DNA of 64,000 bases from Thalassobaculum_A sp040219615 (GTDB lineage: Bacteria; Pseudomonadota; Alphaproteobacteria; Thalassobaculales; Thalassobaculaceae): positions 62,001 through 126,000 of the forward strand of contig NZ_JAVJSE010000040.1 of the NCBI RefSeq assembly GCF_040219615.1, given 5' to 3'. Below the pieces are notes generated by a model, which did not search any database, was not told the origin of the DNA, and saw nothing but the letters and a program-made list of their open reading frames with translations. Position 1 is the first letter of the stretch. Every line of letters starts with the position of its first letter. Position numbers and translations under genes: made by a program. This document shows, one piece after another, positions 51,740-60,438 of this stretch.

Positions 51740-54700
51740 ATGAGACAGTCCGAGTTCGCCCTGCTTGGGTCCCGCCGCTTCCTGCCGCTGTTCATCACCC
51801 AGTTCCTGGGGGCGATGAACGACAACGTGTTCAAGAACGCGTTCGTCATCTTGGCGCTCTACGGCATGGCCGACATTACGGGGCCCGCCGCCCAGGTGAT
51901 GGTGACGGCGGCGGCCGGCGTTTTCATCCTGCCCTACTTCCTGTTCTCCGCCACCGCCGGCCAGCTCGCCGACGCCGTCGAGAAATCCAGCCTGATCCGG
52001 CGCATCAAGCTCGCCGAGATCGCCATCATGGCGGTCGGCGCGGTCGGCCTGCAGCTCGGCGATCCCTGGATCCTGATGGCGGTGCTGTTCCTGATGGGCG
52101 CGCAGTCGGCGTTCTTCGGGCCGGTCAAGTATGGGATCCTGCCGAACCATCTGGCCGAGAACGAGCTGGTCGGCGGCAACGGGCTGATCGAGGCCGGCAC
52201 CTTCCTGGCCATCCTGGTCGGCACCATCGCCGGCGGGCTGCTAATCCTGCGGGCCGACGGCATCACCCTGGTCTCGGTCGCCCTGTTGGCGGTCGCCGTC
52301 GCCGGCTGGCTGGTGAGCCGGGCGATCCCGGTCGCCCCGCCCGAGGTTCCAGGCCTGCGCGTGCGTCGCAACTTCGTGGCCGAGACCGTCCGGATCGTCG
52401 CCCATGCCGGCCGCGACCGGACGATCTTCCTGACCATTCTCGGGCTGTCCTGGTTCTGGCTGGTCGGCGCCACCTTCCTGGCGCAGTTCCCGACGCTGGC
52501 GCAGGCGGTGCTGGGCGCCGACGAGACCGTGGTGACCCTGTTCCTGGTCGCGTTCGCGGTCGGCATCGCGGTCGGCTCGCTGGCCTGCAACGGCCTGCTG
52601 AAGGGCGAGGTCTCGGCCCGCTACGTGCCGCTGGCCGCGATCGCCATGACCGTGTTCATCGCCGACCTCTGCCTGGCGCTCGGCAGCCGGGCGCCCGGAG
52701 CGGCGACCGTGGACGCAGTCGCCTTCGTCGCCGCGCCGCAGAACTGGCGGATCCTGGTCGACCTGATCGGCCTGGCGATCGCCGGCGGTCTCTACAGCGT
52801 GCCGCTGTTCGCCATCCTGCAGGCCCGCAGCGAGCCCGCGCACCGGGCGCGCAACATCGCCGCCAACAACATCCTGAACGCCCTGTTCATGGTGGCCGGC
52901 GCGCTCTGGGCCTCGGTCATGCTGGCGCTCGAACTGGACGTGGTGGCGGTGTTCGCCTCGGTCGCGGCGGTGAATGCCGTGGTCGCCCTGTACATCTGCC
53001 GCCTGCTGCCCGACGAGCTGCTGAAGAGCCTGTTCGCGATCCCGCTGCGCCTGCTGTTCCGGGTGCGGGTGCACGGCCTCGCCAACTACCGCAAGGCCGG
53101 GCCGCGGGCGATCGTGGTGGCCAACCATGTCTCGTTCCTGGACGGCCTGCTGCTGGCGGTGTTCCTGCCAGGGTCGCCGGTGTTCGCAGTCGACACGCAG
53201 ATCGCCCGGCGCTGGTGGGCACGCCCGATCCTGGCGCTGGCCCGGGTGTTCACGGTCGACCCGGGCAATCCGTTCGCCACCAAGGCCCTGGTCAAGGAGG
53301 TGCGGGCCGGCAATCACCTGGTGATCTTCCCGGAGGGTCGGATCACCGTGACCGGTGCGCTGATGAAGGTCCACGAGGGCCCCGGAATGATCGCCGACAA
53401 GGCCGACGCCGAGGTGATCCCGGTCCGCATCGACGGCGCCGAGGCCAGCGTGTTCTCGCGGATGCGGGGCAAGCTGCGGCGGCGGCTGTTCCCACGCATC
53501 GCCGTCACGGTGCTGGAGCCGCGCCGTTTCACCATCCCCGGGGAGATCCGGGGGCGGGCCCGCCGCCGGCTCGCCGGCGACCAGCTCTACGACGTCATGT
53601 CGGAGATGATGTTCGAGACCCGCAACCGCGACGAGACGCTGTTCGAGGCCCTGCTGGACGCCCGCCGGCTGCACGGCGGCCGGGCCGCGATCCTGGAGGA
53701 CATCGAGCGCAAGCCGGCGAGCTACGACCGGGTGCTCACGGGTTCGCTGATCCTGGGTGCCAGGCTGGCCCGCCTCGCCGCCCCGGGCGAGCGCGTCGGT
53801 GTACTGCTGCCGAACTCGGTCGGCGCGGCGGTCTGCCTGTTCGGGCTGCTGGCCCGCGGCCGGGTCCCGGCGATGCTGAACTTCTCGACCGGGCCGCGCA
53901 ACGTCGCCGCCGCCTGCCGGACCGCGACCCTCGGGACCGTCGTGACCTCCCGCCGGTTCGTCGAACTCGCCCGCCTGCAGGAACTGGTCGACGCCATCGA
54001 GCCGCTGGCACGGGTCGTCTATCTGGAGGACGTGCGCGCCGAAGTGACTGCGCTGGACAAGCTGCTGGGCGTCCTGGCGCGGCCGTTCGCCGGGCTGATC
54101 CACCGCCACCACCGGGTCCGCCCTGACGACCCTGCGGTGGTGCTGTTCACCTCCGGCTCCGAGGGCACCCCGAAGGGCGTCGTGCTGAGCCATGCCAACC
54201 TGCTGGCCAACCGCCACCAGATGGCGGCCCGGGTCGATTTCAACAGCACCGACCGGGTGTTCAACGCCCTGCCGGTGTTCCACTCCTTCGGCCTGACCGG
54301 CGGCCTGATCCTGCCGCTGCTGTCGGGGGTGCGGTCGTTCCTGTACCCGTCGCCGCTGCATTACCGGATCGTCCCGGCACTGGCCTACGACACCAACGCC
54401 ACCATCCTGTTCGGCACCGACACCTTCCTGGCCGGATACGCCCGGCTGGCGCACCCCTACGACTTCTTCAACGTCCGCTACGTGTTCGCCGGCGCCGAGA
54501 AGGTGAAGGACGAGACCCGGCGGCTGTGGGCGGACCGCTTCGGCATCCGCATCCTCGAGGGCTACGGCGCCACCGAGACCGCCCCGGTGATCGCGGTCAA
54601 CACGCCGATGCACTTCCGCGCCGGCACCGTCGGCCGGGTGGTGCCGGGCATGACGGTGCGGCTCGACCCGGTTCCCGGCGTCGACCGCGGCGGCCGGCTA

Positions 54701-55204
54701 GTGGTCGACGGGCCGAACGTGATGCTCGGCTACCTGCTGTCCGACAAGCCCGGTGCGCTGCAACCGGTCGAGAGCGGCTACGACACCGGCGACATCGTCG
54801 ACATCGACCCCGAGGGCTTCGTCCACATCCTCGGCCGGGCCAAGCGCTTCGCCAAGGTGGCCGGCGAGATGGTGTCGCTCGCCGCCGTCGAGGAGCTGGC
54901 GTCCCGGACCTGGCCGGAAAGCGCCCACGCGGTCGTCGCCCTGCCGGACCCGCGCAAGGGCGAGCAGCTGGTCCTGGTGACCGAGCGCGGCGACGCCGAG
55001 CGCGGGCCGCTGCTGACGGCGGCCAAGGCGGCCGGGGTGGCGGAGCTCGCGGTGCCCCGCCGGATCGTCCCGGTCACCTCCCTGCCCCTGCTGGGGACCG
55101 GCAAGACCGACTACCCGGCGGTCGAGCGCATGCTGCGCGACGCCGACCGCGACGCCGGGCCGGCCGCCGTCGAGCCTTCCGGCGCGTCGCCCGCGACATC
55201 TTAG
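51740..55204 (+). CDS. LplT-Aas-type fusion: MFS flippase, PlsC acyltransferase and acyl-ACP/CoA ligase
   Basis: 1154 residues, three domains. About 1-425 is an MFS transporter of LplT type (lysophospholipid flippase). About 435-640 is a PlsC acyltransferase with the HxxxxD motif NHVSFLDG and the EGR block FPEGRITVTG. About 680-1145 is an AMP-forming ligase with the P-loop VVLFTSGSEGTPKGVVLSHAN (in part) and the motif YGATETAPV. Together they would flip lysophospholipid inward and re-acylate it with fatty acid activated by the same protein, a membrane repair cycle. E. coli splits this into LplT and Aas; the fused form is known in other proteobacteria. A palindromic operator candidate lies upstream. 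Confidence 0.92.
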   Translation: MRQSEFALLGSRRFLPLFITQFLGAMNDNVFKNAFVILALYGMADITGPAAQVMVTAAAGVFILPYFLFSATAGQLADAVEKSSLIRRIKLAEIAIMAVGAVGLQLGDPWILMAVLFLMGAQSAFFGPVKYGILPNHLAENELVGGNGLIEAGTFLAILVGTIAGGLLILRADGITLVSVALLAVAVAGWLVSRAIPVAPPEVPGLRVRRNFVAETVRIVAHAGRDRTIFLTILGLSWFWLVGATFLAQFPTLAQAVLGADETVVTLFLVAFAVGIAVGSLACNGLLKGEVSARYVPLAAIAMTVFIADLCLALGSRAPGAATVDAVAFVAAPQNWRILVDLIGLAIAGGLYSVPLFAILQARSEPAHRARNIAANNILNALFMVAGALWASVMLALELDVVAVFASVAAVNAVVALYICRLLPDELLKSLFAIPLRLLFRVRVHGLANYRKAGPRAIVVANHVSFLDGLLLAVFLPGSPVFAVDTQIARRWWARPILALARVFTVDPGNPFATKALVKEVRAGNHLVIFPEGRITVTGALMKVHEGPGMIADKADAEVIPVRIDGAEASVFSRMRGKLRRRLFPRIAVTVLEPRRFTIPGEIRGRARRRLAGDQLYDVMSEMMFETRNRDETLFEALLDARRLHGGRAAILEDIERKPASYDRVLTGSLILGARLARLAAPGERVGVLLPNSVGAAVCLFGLLARGRVPAMLNFSTGPRNVAAACRTATLGTVVTSRRFVELARLQELVDAIEPLARVVYLEDVRAEVTALDKLLGVLARPFAGLIHRHHRVRPDDPAVVLFTSGSEGTPKGVVLSHANLLANRHQMAARVDFNSTDRVFNALPVFHSFGLTGGLILPLLSGVRSFLYPSPLHYRIVPALAYDTNATILFGTDTFLAGYARLAHPYDFFNVRYVFAGAEKVKDETRRLWADRFGIRILEGYGATETAPVIAVNTPMHFRAGTVGRVVPGMTVRLDPVPGVDRGGRLVVDGPNVMLGYLLSDKPGALQPVESGYDTGDIVDIDPEGFVHILGRAKRFAKVAGEMVSLAAVEELASRTWPESAHAVVALPDPRKGEQLVLVTERGDAERGPLLTAAKAAGVAELAVPRRIVPVTSLPLLGTGKTDYPAVERMLRDADRDAGPAAVEPSGASPATS

Positions 55205-55321
55205 TGTTTCGTTAGCGCGTCGCCCGTATCATGCGAGTGGATCCGGCCGTCTGCGACGCAGCGGACGGCCGGACCGCTGGCCCGATGGACGGGTCGGGCG
55301 CAGCCCACCTGGAACCGCTCG

Positions 55322-57739
55322 ATGTCGACTCCGGTGTCGCCTTTTCGGTCGTTGACGGCCCGGCTCCTGGCGCAGACCGCCGTGGTATCGCTGGTGCTGT
55401 TGCTGGCGGTCCTGGCGATCAACCTGGAGCTGACGATCCGCCAGACCTGGGAGCGCGCCGAGAAGGCGATCGCCGCCAGCGTCGTGTCGGTCGAGGGCGC
55501 CGCCGAGGAAGCGCTGTGGCAGTTCAACCTGCAGCAGGCGGAACGGCTCGTCCAAGGACTGACCAACAACCCCCTCATTCGCAGCGCGGTGCTGCGCGAC
55601 GACTCCGACGATGTGGTCGCGGCATCGCGCCAGGACGCCGCCGGCGAGGACTGGCTGACCACGTCACTGCTGACCGGCGAGCGCCCGGACCTGGACCTGC
55701 TGCGGCCGATGGTGCGCCGCGGCGTGCTGCCCGGGGAGGTCAACCAGAAGGTCGGCAGCCTGGAACTGCAGATCGACTACGCCGCCCTGCACGCCCTGGT
55801 GCTGGACCAGTTCCTGAAGATCTTCTGGGCCGTCGTCCTGCTGGGCTTCGTGCTGATGGCCTCGGTGTCCGTGATCGGCCTGCTGAACGCCGCGCGACCG
55901 TTGCGCCGGCTTGCAGAGACCATCCGGGCCGCCGGCGGATCGCTGGAGCCCGGCAGCCTGACCGCCGACGAACTGGTCCGCCGCAACGACGAGATCGGTC
56001 AGGTGTCGCGCGCCTTCGTGTCCACGGTCCGCGACCTCGCCCACCGCACGCGCGAGGCCGAGGACGCCCAGACCAAACTGCGCAACATCCTGCACGGCTC
56101 GATCCAGGCGATCATCGTGCATCGCGACCTGAAGCCGATGTTCGTGAACGATGCCGCGGCCGCCATGTTCGGCTACGCCGACCCCAACGAGATGCTCGAG
56201 CAGTGCGACCTGCGCGAGACCTTCCCGAAACTGCCGGACGGCACCCTCGAAGGCTTCGTCGACATCCTGGGAAGCAGCGAGCTGGACGAGGTCCGCCTGC
56301 TGATCCGCCCACGCCTGCGTCGCGACGGCAGCCGGTTCCTGGCCGAGATCGCCGCCCGCAAGATCCGCTGGGAAGGCGAATGGGCGGTCCAGGTGGCACT
56401 GATCGACGTCAGTGCCCGGGTGCGCGCCGAGCAGGAACTGCGCGACCTGGCGACCCGCGATGCCCTGACACACCTGCCCAACAAGTCGCTGTTCCTCGAG
56501 CAGCTCGGCTTCGCATTGCGCGACGCCCGTCCCGGACGGCTCGGGATTCTTTTCGTGAACGTCAACCGCATGAAGGGCTTCAACGACGCCCTCGGGCTGG
56601 TCGGCGGCGACGAGCTGCTGCGCCAGATCGGCGAGCGGCTGCGCTCGCAGCTCGCCGGGCGGTCGCTGATCGCCAAGTTTCCGGGCGACAAGTTCGCCGT
56701 GCTGATGCCGGCCATCGACGACGAGAGCGACCTTATCGCCCTGGCCCAGCGCTTCGACGAGCTGCTGCGCGCCCGGTTCACCATCGCCAGCCAGTCGGTG
56801 CAGGCGACGCTGTCCTACGGGGCCGCGGTCTGGCCGTTCGACGGCCGCAACGCCGAGGAGCTCACGCTGGCGGCCGAGCGCGCCTGCGTCAGCGCCAACC
56901 TTCGGCGCGCCCGCCAGGTCGTGTTCTCCGACCAGTCGATGAACATCGAGGCGTCGCGCCGATACGACATCGAGCGTCAGCTCGCCGAGGCGCTGACGTC
57001 GGGCGGCCTGGAAGTGCACTACCAGCCGAAGGTAAGGGCCCGCGACGGCCGCATCGTCGGCGCCGAGGCCCTGATCCGCTGGCCGACCGCCGACGGCGGC
57101 TTCATCTCGCCGGCCGAGTTCATCCCGGTGTCCGAGTCCACCGGCCAGATCATCGATGTCGGACGCTTCGTCGTCCGCCGGGTCTGTGCCGACCAGGAAC
57201 GGCTGGCCCGCGAGGTCGGGCTGATGGTGCCGGTGGCGGTGAACGTCTCGGCCATCCAGTTCCAGAACGACGACATGCTGCGGACCGCCCGCCAGGCGCT
57301 GGAGGCGCACCGGCTGCCGCCGTCGGCCCTGCAGTTCGAAGTGACCGAGAGCGCCACGATGGACCAGATCGACGAGGTGGTCCCGATGCTGGCGGCCCTG
57401 CGCACCTACGGCGTGCGGGTGGCGATCGACGACTTCGGCACCGGCTACTCGTCGCTCAGCCACCTCAAGCGGCTGCCGATCGACTACCTGAAACTGGACC
57501 GCAGCTTCACCCGCGACGTGCTCGGCGACGACGGCCGCTCGATCGCCTCGGCGATCGTCGGGCTCGGCCACGCCCTCGGTCTGACGGTGATCGCCGAGGG
57601 CGTCGAGACCGACGACGAGGCCGCGGTGCTGAGCCATCTCGGATACGACGAGTTCCAGGGCTTCCACTTCGCCCGGCCGATGCCGATCGAGAAGTACCAG
57701 GCATGGATCCTGGACCAGCGGGCGGTCGGCAAGGCCTGA
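55322..57739 (+). CDS. Membrane PAS-GGDEF-EAL protein with degenerate GGDEF, likely c-di-GMP phosphodiesterase
   Basis: 805 residues. Membrane helix near 12-35, periplasmic sensor to about 155, second helix near 160-188, HAMP-like region to about 245, PAS near 255-370, GGDEF near 380-545, EAL near 550-805. The GGDEF active site reads PGDKF (about 454-458), so the catalytic Glu is Lys and cyclase activity is unlikely. The EAL domain keeps EALIRW, the metal-site FEVTES, IDDFGTGYSSLSHLKRLPID and EGVET, so c-di-GMP hydrolysis is expected, perhaps with GTP or ligand control by the dead GGDEF. Its stop overlaps the next gene's start by one base. Confidence 0.93.
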   Translation: MSTPVSPFRSLTARLLAQTAVVSLVLLLAVLAINLELTIRQTWERAEKAIAASVVSVEGAAEEALWQFNLQQAERLVQGLTNNPLIRSAVLRDDSDDVVAASRQDAAGEDWLTTSLLTGERPDLDLLRPMVRRGVLPGEVNQKVGSLELQIDYAALHALVLDQFLKIFWAVVLLGFVLMASVSVIGLLNAARPLRRLAETIRAAGGSLEPGSLTADELVRRNDEIGQVSRAFVSTVRDLAHRTREAEDAQTKLRNILHGSIQAIIVHRDLKPMFVNDAAAAMFGYADPNEMLEQCDLRETFPKLPDGTLEGFVDILGSSELDEVRLLIRPRLRRDGSRFLAEIAARKIRWEGEWAVQVALIDVSARVRAEQELRDLATRDALTHLPNKSLFLEQLGFALRDARPGRLGILFVNVNRMKGFNDALGLVGGDELLRQIGERLRSQLAGRSLIAKFPGDKFAVLMPAIDDESDLIALAQRFDELLRARFTIASQSVQATLSYGAAVWPFDGRNAEELTLAAERACVSANLRRARQVVFSDQSMNIEASRRYDIERQLAEALTSGGLEVHYQPKVRARDGRIVGAEALIRWPTADGGFISPAEFIPVSESTGQIIDVGRFVVRRVCADQERLAREVGLMVPVAVNVSAIQFQNDDMLRTARQALEAHRLPPSALQFEVTESATMDQIDEVVPMLAALRTYGVRVAIDDFGTGYSSLSHLKRLPIDYLKLDRSFTRDVLGDDGRSIASAIVGLGHALGLTVIAEGVETDDEAAVLSHLGYDEFQGFHFARPMPIEKYQAWILDQRAVGKA

Positions 57740-58308
57740 TGGCTGGGATTGCCTTGCCTGATATCGTCACCGATCGGTGCCGGTCCCTGCTCGGCCACTG
57801 GTTTAGCCTGCCGCGACCGCCACACAGCCTGATTCCGCTCAAGAGCGCGCTCGACCCGCTGGCGATCCCGAAACTCCTGCCACGTGTGCTGCTCCACGAC
57901 CTCCGACAACCGGGCCGGGCGATCCTGCGGCTGGTCGGGACCGGTCTCGTCGAGCAGTACGGCTTCGATCCGACGGGCCACGACTACGAGCGCTATGTGG
58001 AGCCGGAGCGCTGGCCGTCGGCGCTCGCCGAGCTGGTGAAGGTGGCCGGGCATCCCTGCGGCATGCGCGTCCTGACCGAGCATGTGCATTCCGACGGACG
58101 GGTGCACGAGAACGAGGCGGTCGGCCTCCCGCTCGAAGCCGACGACGGCAGCGGCCGGTTCCTGCTGTTCGTGGACGAGATCGTGAAGGCCCCGGTGGGC
58201 ATCGATCCGCGGCGGCGGCCGGTCAGGCATCTTGTCGTGAAGCAGCGCGACTACCTCGACATCGGCGGCGGCGCTCCCTCGGCCGGGGCGACCGCCGCGG
58301 TTCGATAA
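57739..58308 (+). CDS. PAS_5-type single-domain protein (second copy)
   Basis: 189 residues. Core motifs SALDPLAIPKLLPRVLLHDL and LRLVGTGLVEQYGFDPTG match the family at 31768 (LDP..IP.LL, RLVGT, G.D.TG). It has no signal peptide or output domain. The start overlaps the EAL gene stop (TGATG), so the two proteins are made together and may act in one pathway, for example as a sensory partner of the phosphodiesterase. That link is inference. A family function is not established. Confidence 0.78.
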   Translation: MAGIALPDIVTDRCRSLLGHWFSLPRPPHSLIPLKSALDPLAIPKLLPRVLLHDLRQPGRAILRLVGTGLVEQYGFDPTGHDYERYVEPERWPSALAELVKVAGHPCGMRVLTEHVHSDGRVHENEAVGLPLEADDGSGRFLLFVDEIVKAPVGIDPRRRPVRHLVVKQRDYLDIGGGAPSAGATAAVR

Positions 58309-58372
58309 GCCGTCCGTCGCGCCGGTGCGTGATCCTTGCTTTCGCCCGGCTCCGCCCGGCACCCTTCCGGCA

Positions 58373-59533
58373 ATGACGCGCCGCTTCCCCGCACCCTGGT
58401 TCCGAATCGCGATCGGCGCGCAGGCCACCCTGCTGGTGGGAATGGGCCTCGGGCGATTCTCCTACACGCCGATGGTGCCGGCGCTGATCGAGGGTGGCGG
58501 CGTCACGGCGGCCGGGGCGGGCTCGATCGGCGCCGCCAATCTCGGCGGCTACCTGATCGGCGGGCTCGCCGTGCCGTGGTTGCTGGCCCGGGCCCGTCCG
58601 GCCGACATCCTGCGGGCCTGCCTGCTGCTGTCCTTCGCCGCGCTCGCCGCCAGCGCCGTCCCGGCCGGCTTCGCCTGGCTGCTGGGCTGCCGCCTGCTGC
58701 TCGGAATCGCCGTCGCGGTCATGATGATCCTGGCGATCTCCGCCGTGACCGCCGCCGCCCCCGAACCGCTGCTCGGCCGGGCAACCGCCATCGCCTTCAC
58801 CGGGGTCGGGCTCGGCATCCTGTTCTCCGCCACCGCGCTGCCGATGCTGCTGGCGCACGGTCTGGTCTGGGCCTGGCTGGGCACCGCCGCCATCGGCGCC
58901 GTTGGGGTCGGCGTCGGGCTGTGGGGCTGGTCCGGCGAACCGGTGACGGCACGACCCGCGACGGCGGCCCGGCACCGTCCGGGCCCGGACGCGGTTCGCC
59001 TGGTGATCGCCCAGGGGCTGTTCTCGATCGGGCTGGTGCCGCATTCGATCTGGTGGGTCGACTATCTGGTGCGCGGGCTCGGCTGGCCGATGGCGGCGGG
59101 CACCGCCCAGTGGTCGCTGTTCGGCCTCGGTGCCGTACTCGGGACCGTCGCCTGGGGCCGGCTGGCCGACCGCATCGGCTTCTCGACCGCCCTCGCGCTG
59201 GTGTTCGCCAGCCTGGCAGCCGGCATCGCCCTGCCGATGCTGGCGCCCGGGCCGGTCACGGTGGTGCTGTCCTCGCTGCTGGTCGGGGCCCAGCCCGGGC
59301 TGTCGGCGGTGATCGCCGGGCGGGCCCAGCGGGCGATCGGCCCCGGCTCGATGCTCGGGCTGTGGCGCTGGATGGTGCTGGCGGTCGGCACCGGGCAGCT
59401 GGTCGGCGGCTACGGACTGGTCGCGCTGTTCGAAGCCAGCGGCAGCTATCCGGCGGTATTCCTGGTCGGGGCCGCCGCGATGGCCGGGGGCGCGGTCCTG
59501 GCACTCGGGCTGCGGGCCGGCGACCGAGGCTAG
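58373..59533 (+). CDS. YbfB/YjiJ-family MFS transporter
   Basis: 386 residues with about 12 membrane helices. The family mark GLGRFSYTPMVPAL lies in the first helix-loop region (about 24-37), as in YbfB/YjiJ proteins. The second half repeats the six-helix pattern, with GRLADRIGFSTAL as the loop motif. The ATG at 58373 aligns with family starts; an in-frame upstream start adds only a Pro-rich leader. The substrate is unknown. It ends in a four-base tail-to-tail overlap with the convergent PRPP synthetase gene, which limits read-through. Confidence 0.85.
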   Translation: MTRRFPAPWFRIAIGAQATLLVGMGLGRFSYTPMVPALIEGGGVTAAGAGSIGAANLGGYLIGGLAVPWLLARARPADILRACLLLSFAALAASAVPAGFAWLLGCRLLLGIAVAVMMILAISAVTAAAPEPLLGRATAIAFTGVGLGILFSATALPMLLAHGLVWAWLGTAAIGAVGVGVGLWGWSGEPVTARPATAARHRPGPDAVRLVIAQGLFSIGLVPHSIWWVDYLVRGLGWPMAAGTAQWSLFGLGAVLGTVAWGRLADRIGFSTALALVFASLAAGIALPMLAPGPVTVVLSSLLVGAQPGLSAVIAGRAQRAIGPGSMLGLWRWMVLAVGTGQLVGGYGLVALFEASGSYPAVFLVGAAAMAGGAVLALGLRAGDRG

Positions 59534-60438
59534 CTCCTGCCCGTCGCCGGGACCGGCAACCGCTCGCGCACCGCATCCGCCAGCAGCGGAGCGAGGTCGA
59601 TGGCGTTGGACGGATGGGCGATGGTGTTGCAGGTGACGATCCGGCCGGCACCGGCCGCCTGCAGGTCACGCCAGGCGTGGCCGGCGAACACCGCGTGCAC
59701 GCCGACGCAGACCGGCGCCGCCAGCCCCGCCCGCCGCAGATGGCCGACCGTCTCGATCATGGTCCGGGCGGTCGAGACGATGTCGTCGACAAGCACCGGC
59801 GTGCGATCGCGCCAGCGCTCGACCGCCGGGACCGAGACCTCGACCGAGCGGTCGCCGTGCCGCGTCTTCTCGAGCACCAGACAGGGTGCCTCCGCCGCCG
59901 CGGCGACCGCCGAGACCCACTGCCCGCTCTCCTCGTCCGGACCGACCAGCAGGGGGGCGGGCACGGCCGCCCGGATCCAGTCCGCGATCGCCGGGGCGGC
60001 GTGCAGCACGGTGGCCGGCACCGCGTAGATCTCCGCCAGCGATCGCCGCCGGTGCAGGTGCGGATCGACCGTGATCAGCCAGTCGATCCAGGGGTCGAGC
60101 AGGCGCGCGAAGATCGCCGAGGTGACCGCCTCGCCGGACTGGAACCGGGCGTCCTGACGCATGTAGCCGAGATATGGGCAGACCAGTCCGACCGCGGTCG
60201 CCCCCAGCTCGCGGGCGGTCGCCGCCGCGAACACCAGCGGCAACAGTCGGTCGTCCGGGCGGTCCAGCGAGCAGACCAGCACCACCGGCCGGCCGGCCAC
60301 CGGCGACTCAAGCCGGACATGGCTCTCGCCGTCGGGAAACCGATGGACCGTCAGGATCCCGGACTCGGCCCCCAGCCGCGACGCCAGGTCGGCGGCGAGC
60401 GCCTCGTTGCCGGGCAGCGGCAGCAGCAACGGGCGCAT
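59530..60438 (-). CDS. prs: Ribose-phosphate pyrophosphokinase (archaeal-like PRPP synthetase)
   Basis: 302 residues. The two-domain PRTase fold shows the ATP-site FPDGES (34-39), the segment PYLGYMRQDARFQSGEAVTS (88-107), the metal site VDPHLH (124-129) and the PRPP loop VDDIVSTART (217-226). The RQDARFxxGEA form and short length are like archaeal rather than standard bacterial Prs. It would make PRPP from ribose-5-phosphate and ATP. It is probably a second, specialised copy beside the housekeeping enzyme elsewhere in the genome. Its start overlaps the AMP phosphorylase stop by one base. The gene is last in a three-gene operon. Confidence 0.88.
   Translation of the reverse strand: MRPLLLPLPGNEALAADLASRLGAESGILTVHRFPDGESHVRLESPVAGRPVVLVCSLDRPDDRLLPLVFAAATARELGATAVGLVCPYLGYMRQDARFQSGEAVTSAIFARLLDPWIDWLITVDPHLHRRRSLAEIYAVPATVLHAAPAIADWIRAAVPAPLLVGPDEESGQWVSAVAAAAEAPCLVLEKTRHGDRSVEVSVPAVERWRDRTPVLVDDIVSTARTMIETVGHLRRAGLAAPVCVGVHAVFAGHAWRDLQAAGAGRIVTCNTIAHPSNAIDLAPLLADAVRERLPVPATGRS

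Noticed and set aside
51740..55204. Possible assembly fusion of an MFS gene and an Aas gene
   Set aside because: The three-domain order LplT-PlsC-ligase is known in other bacteria and the frame is continuous with good codon use.
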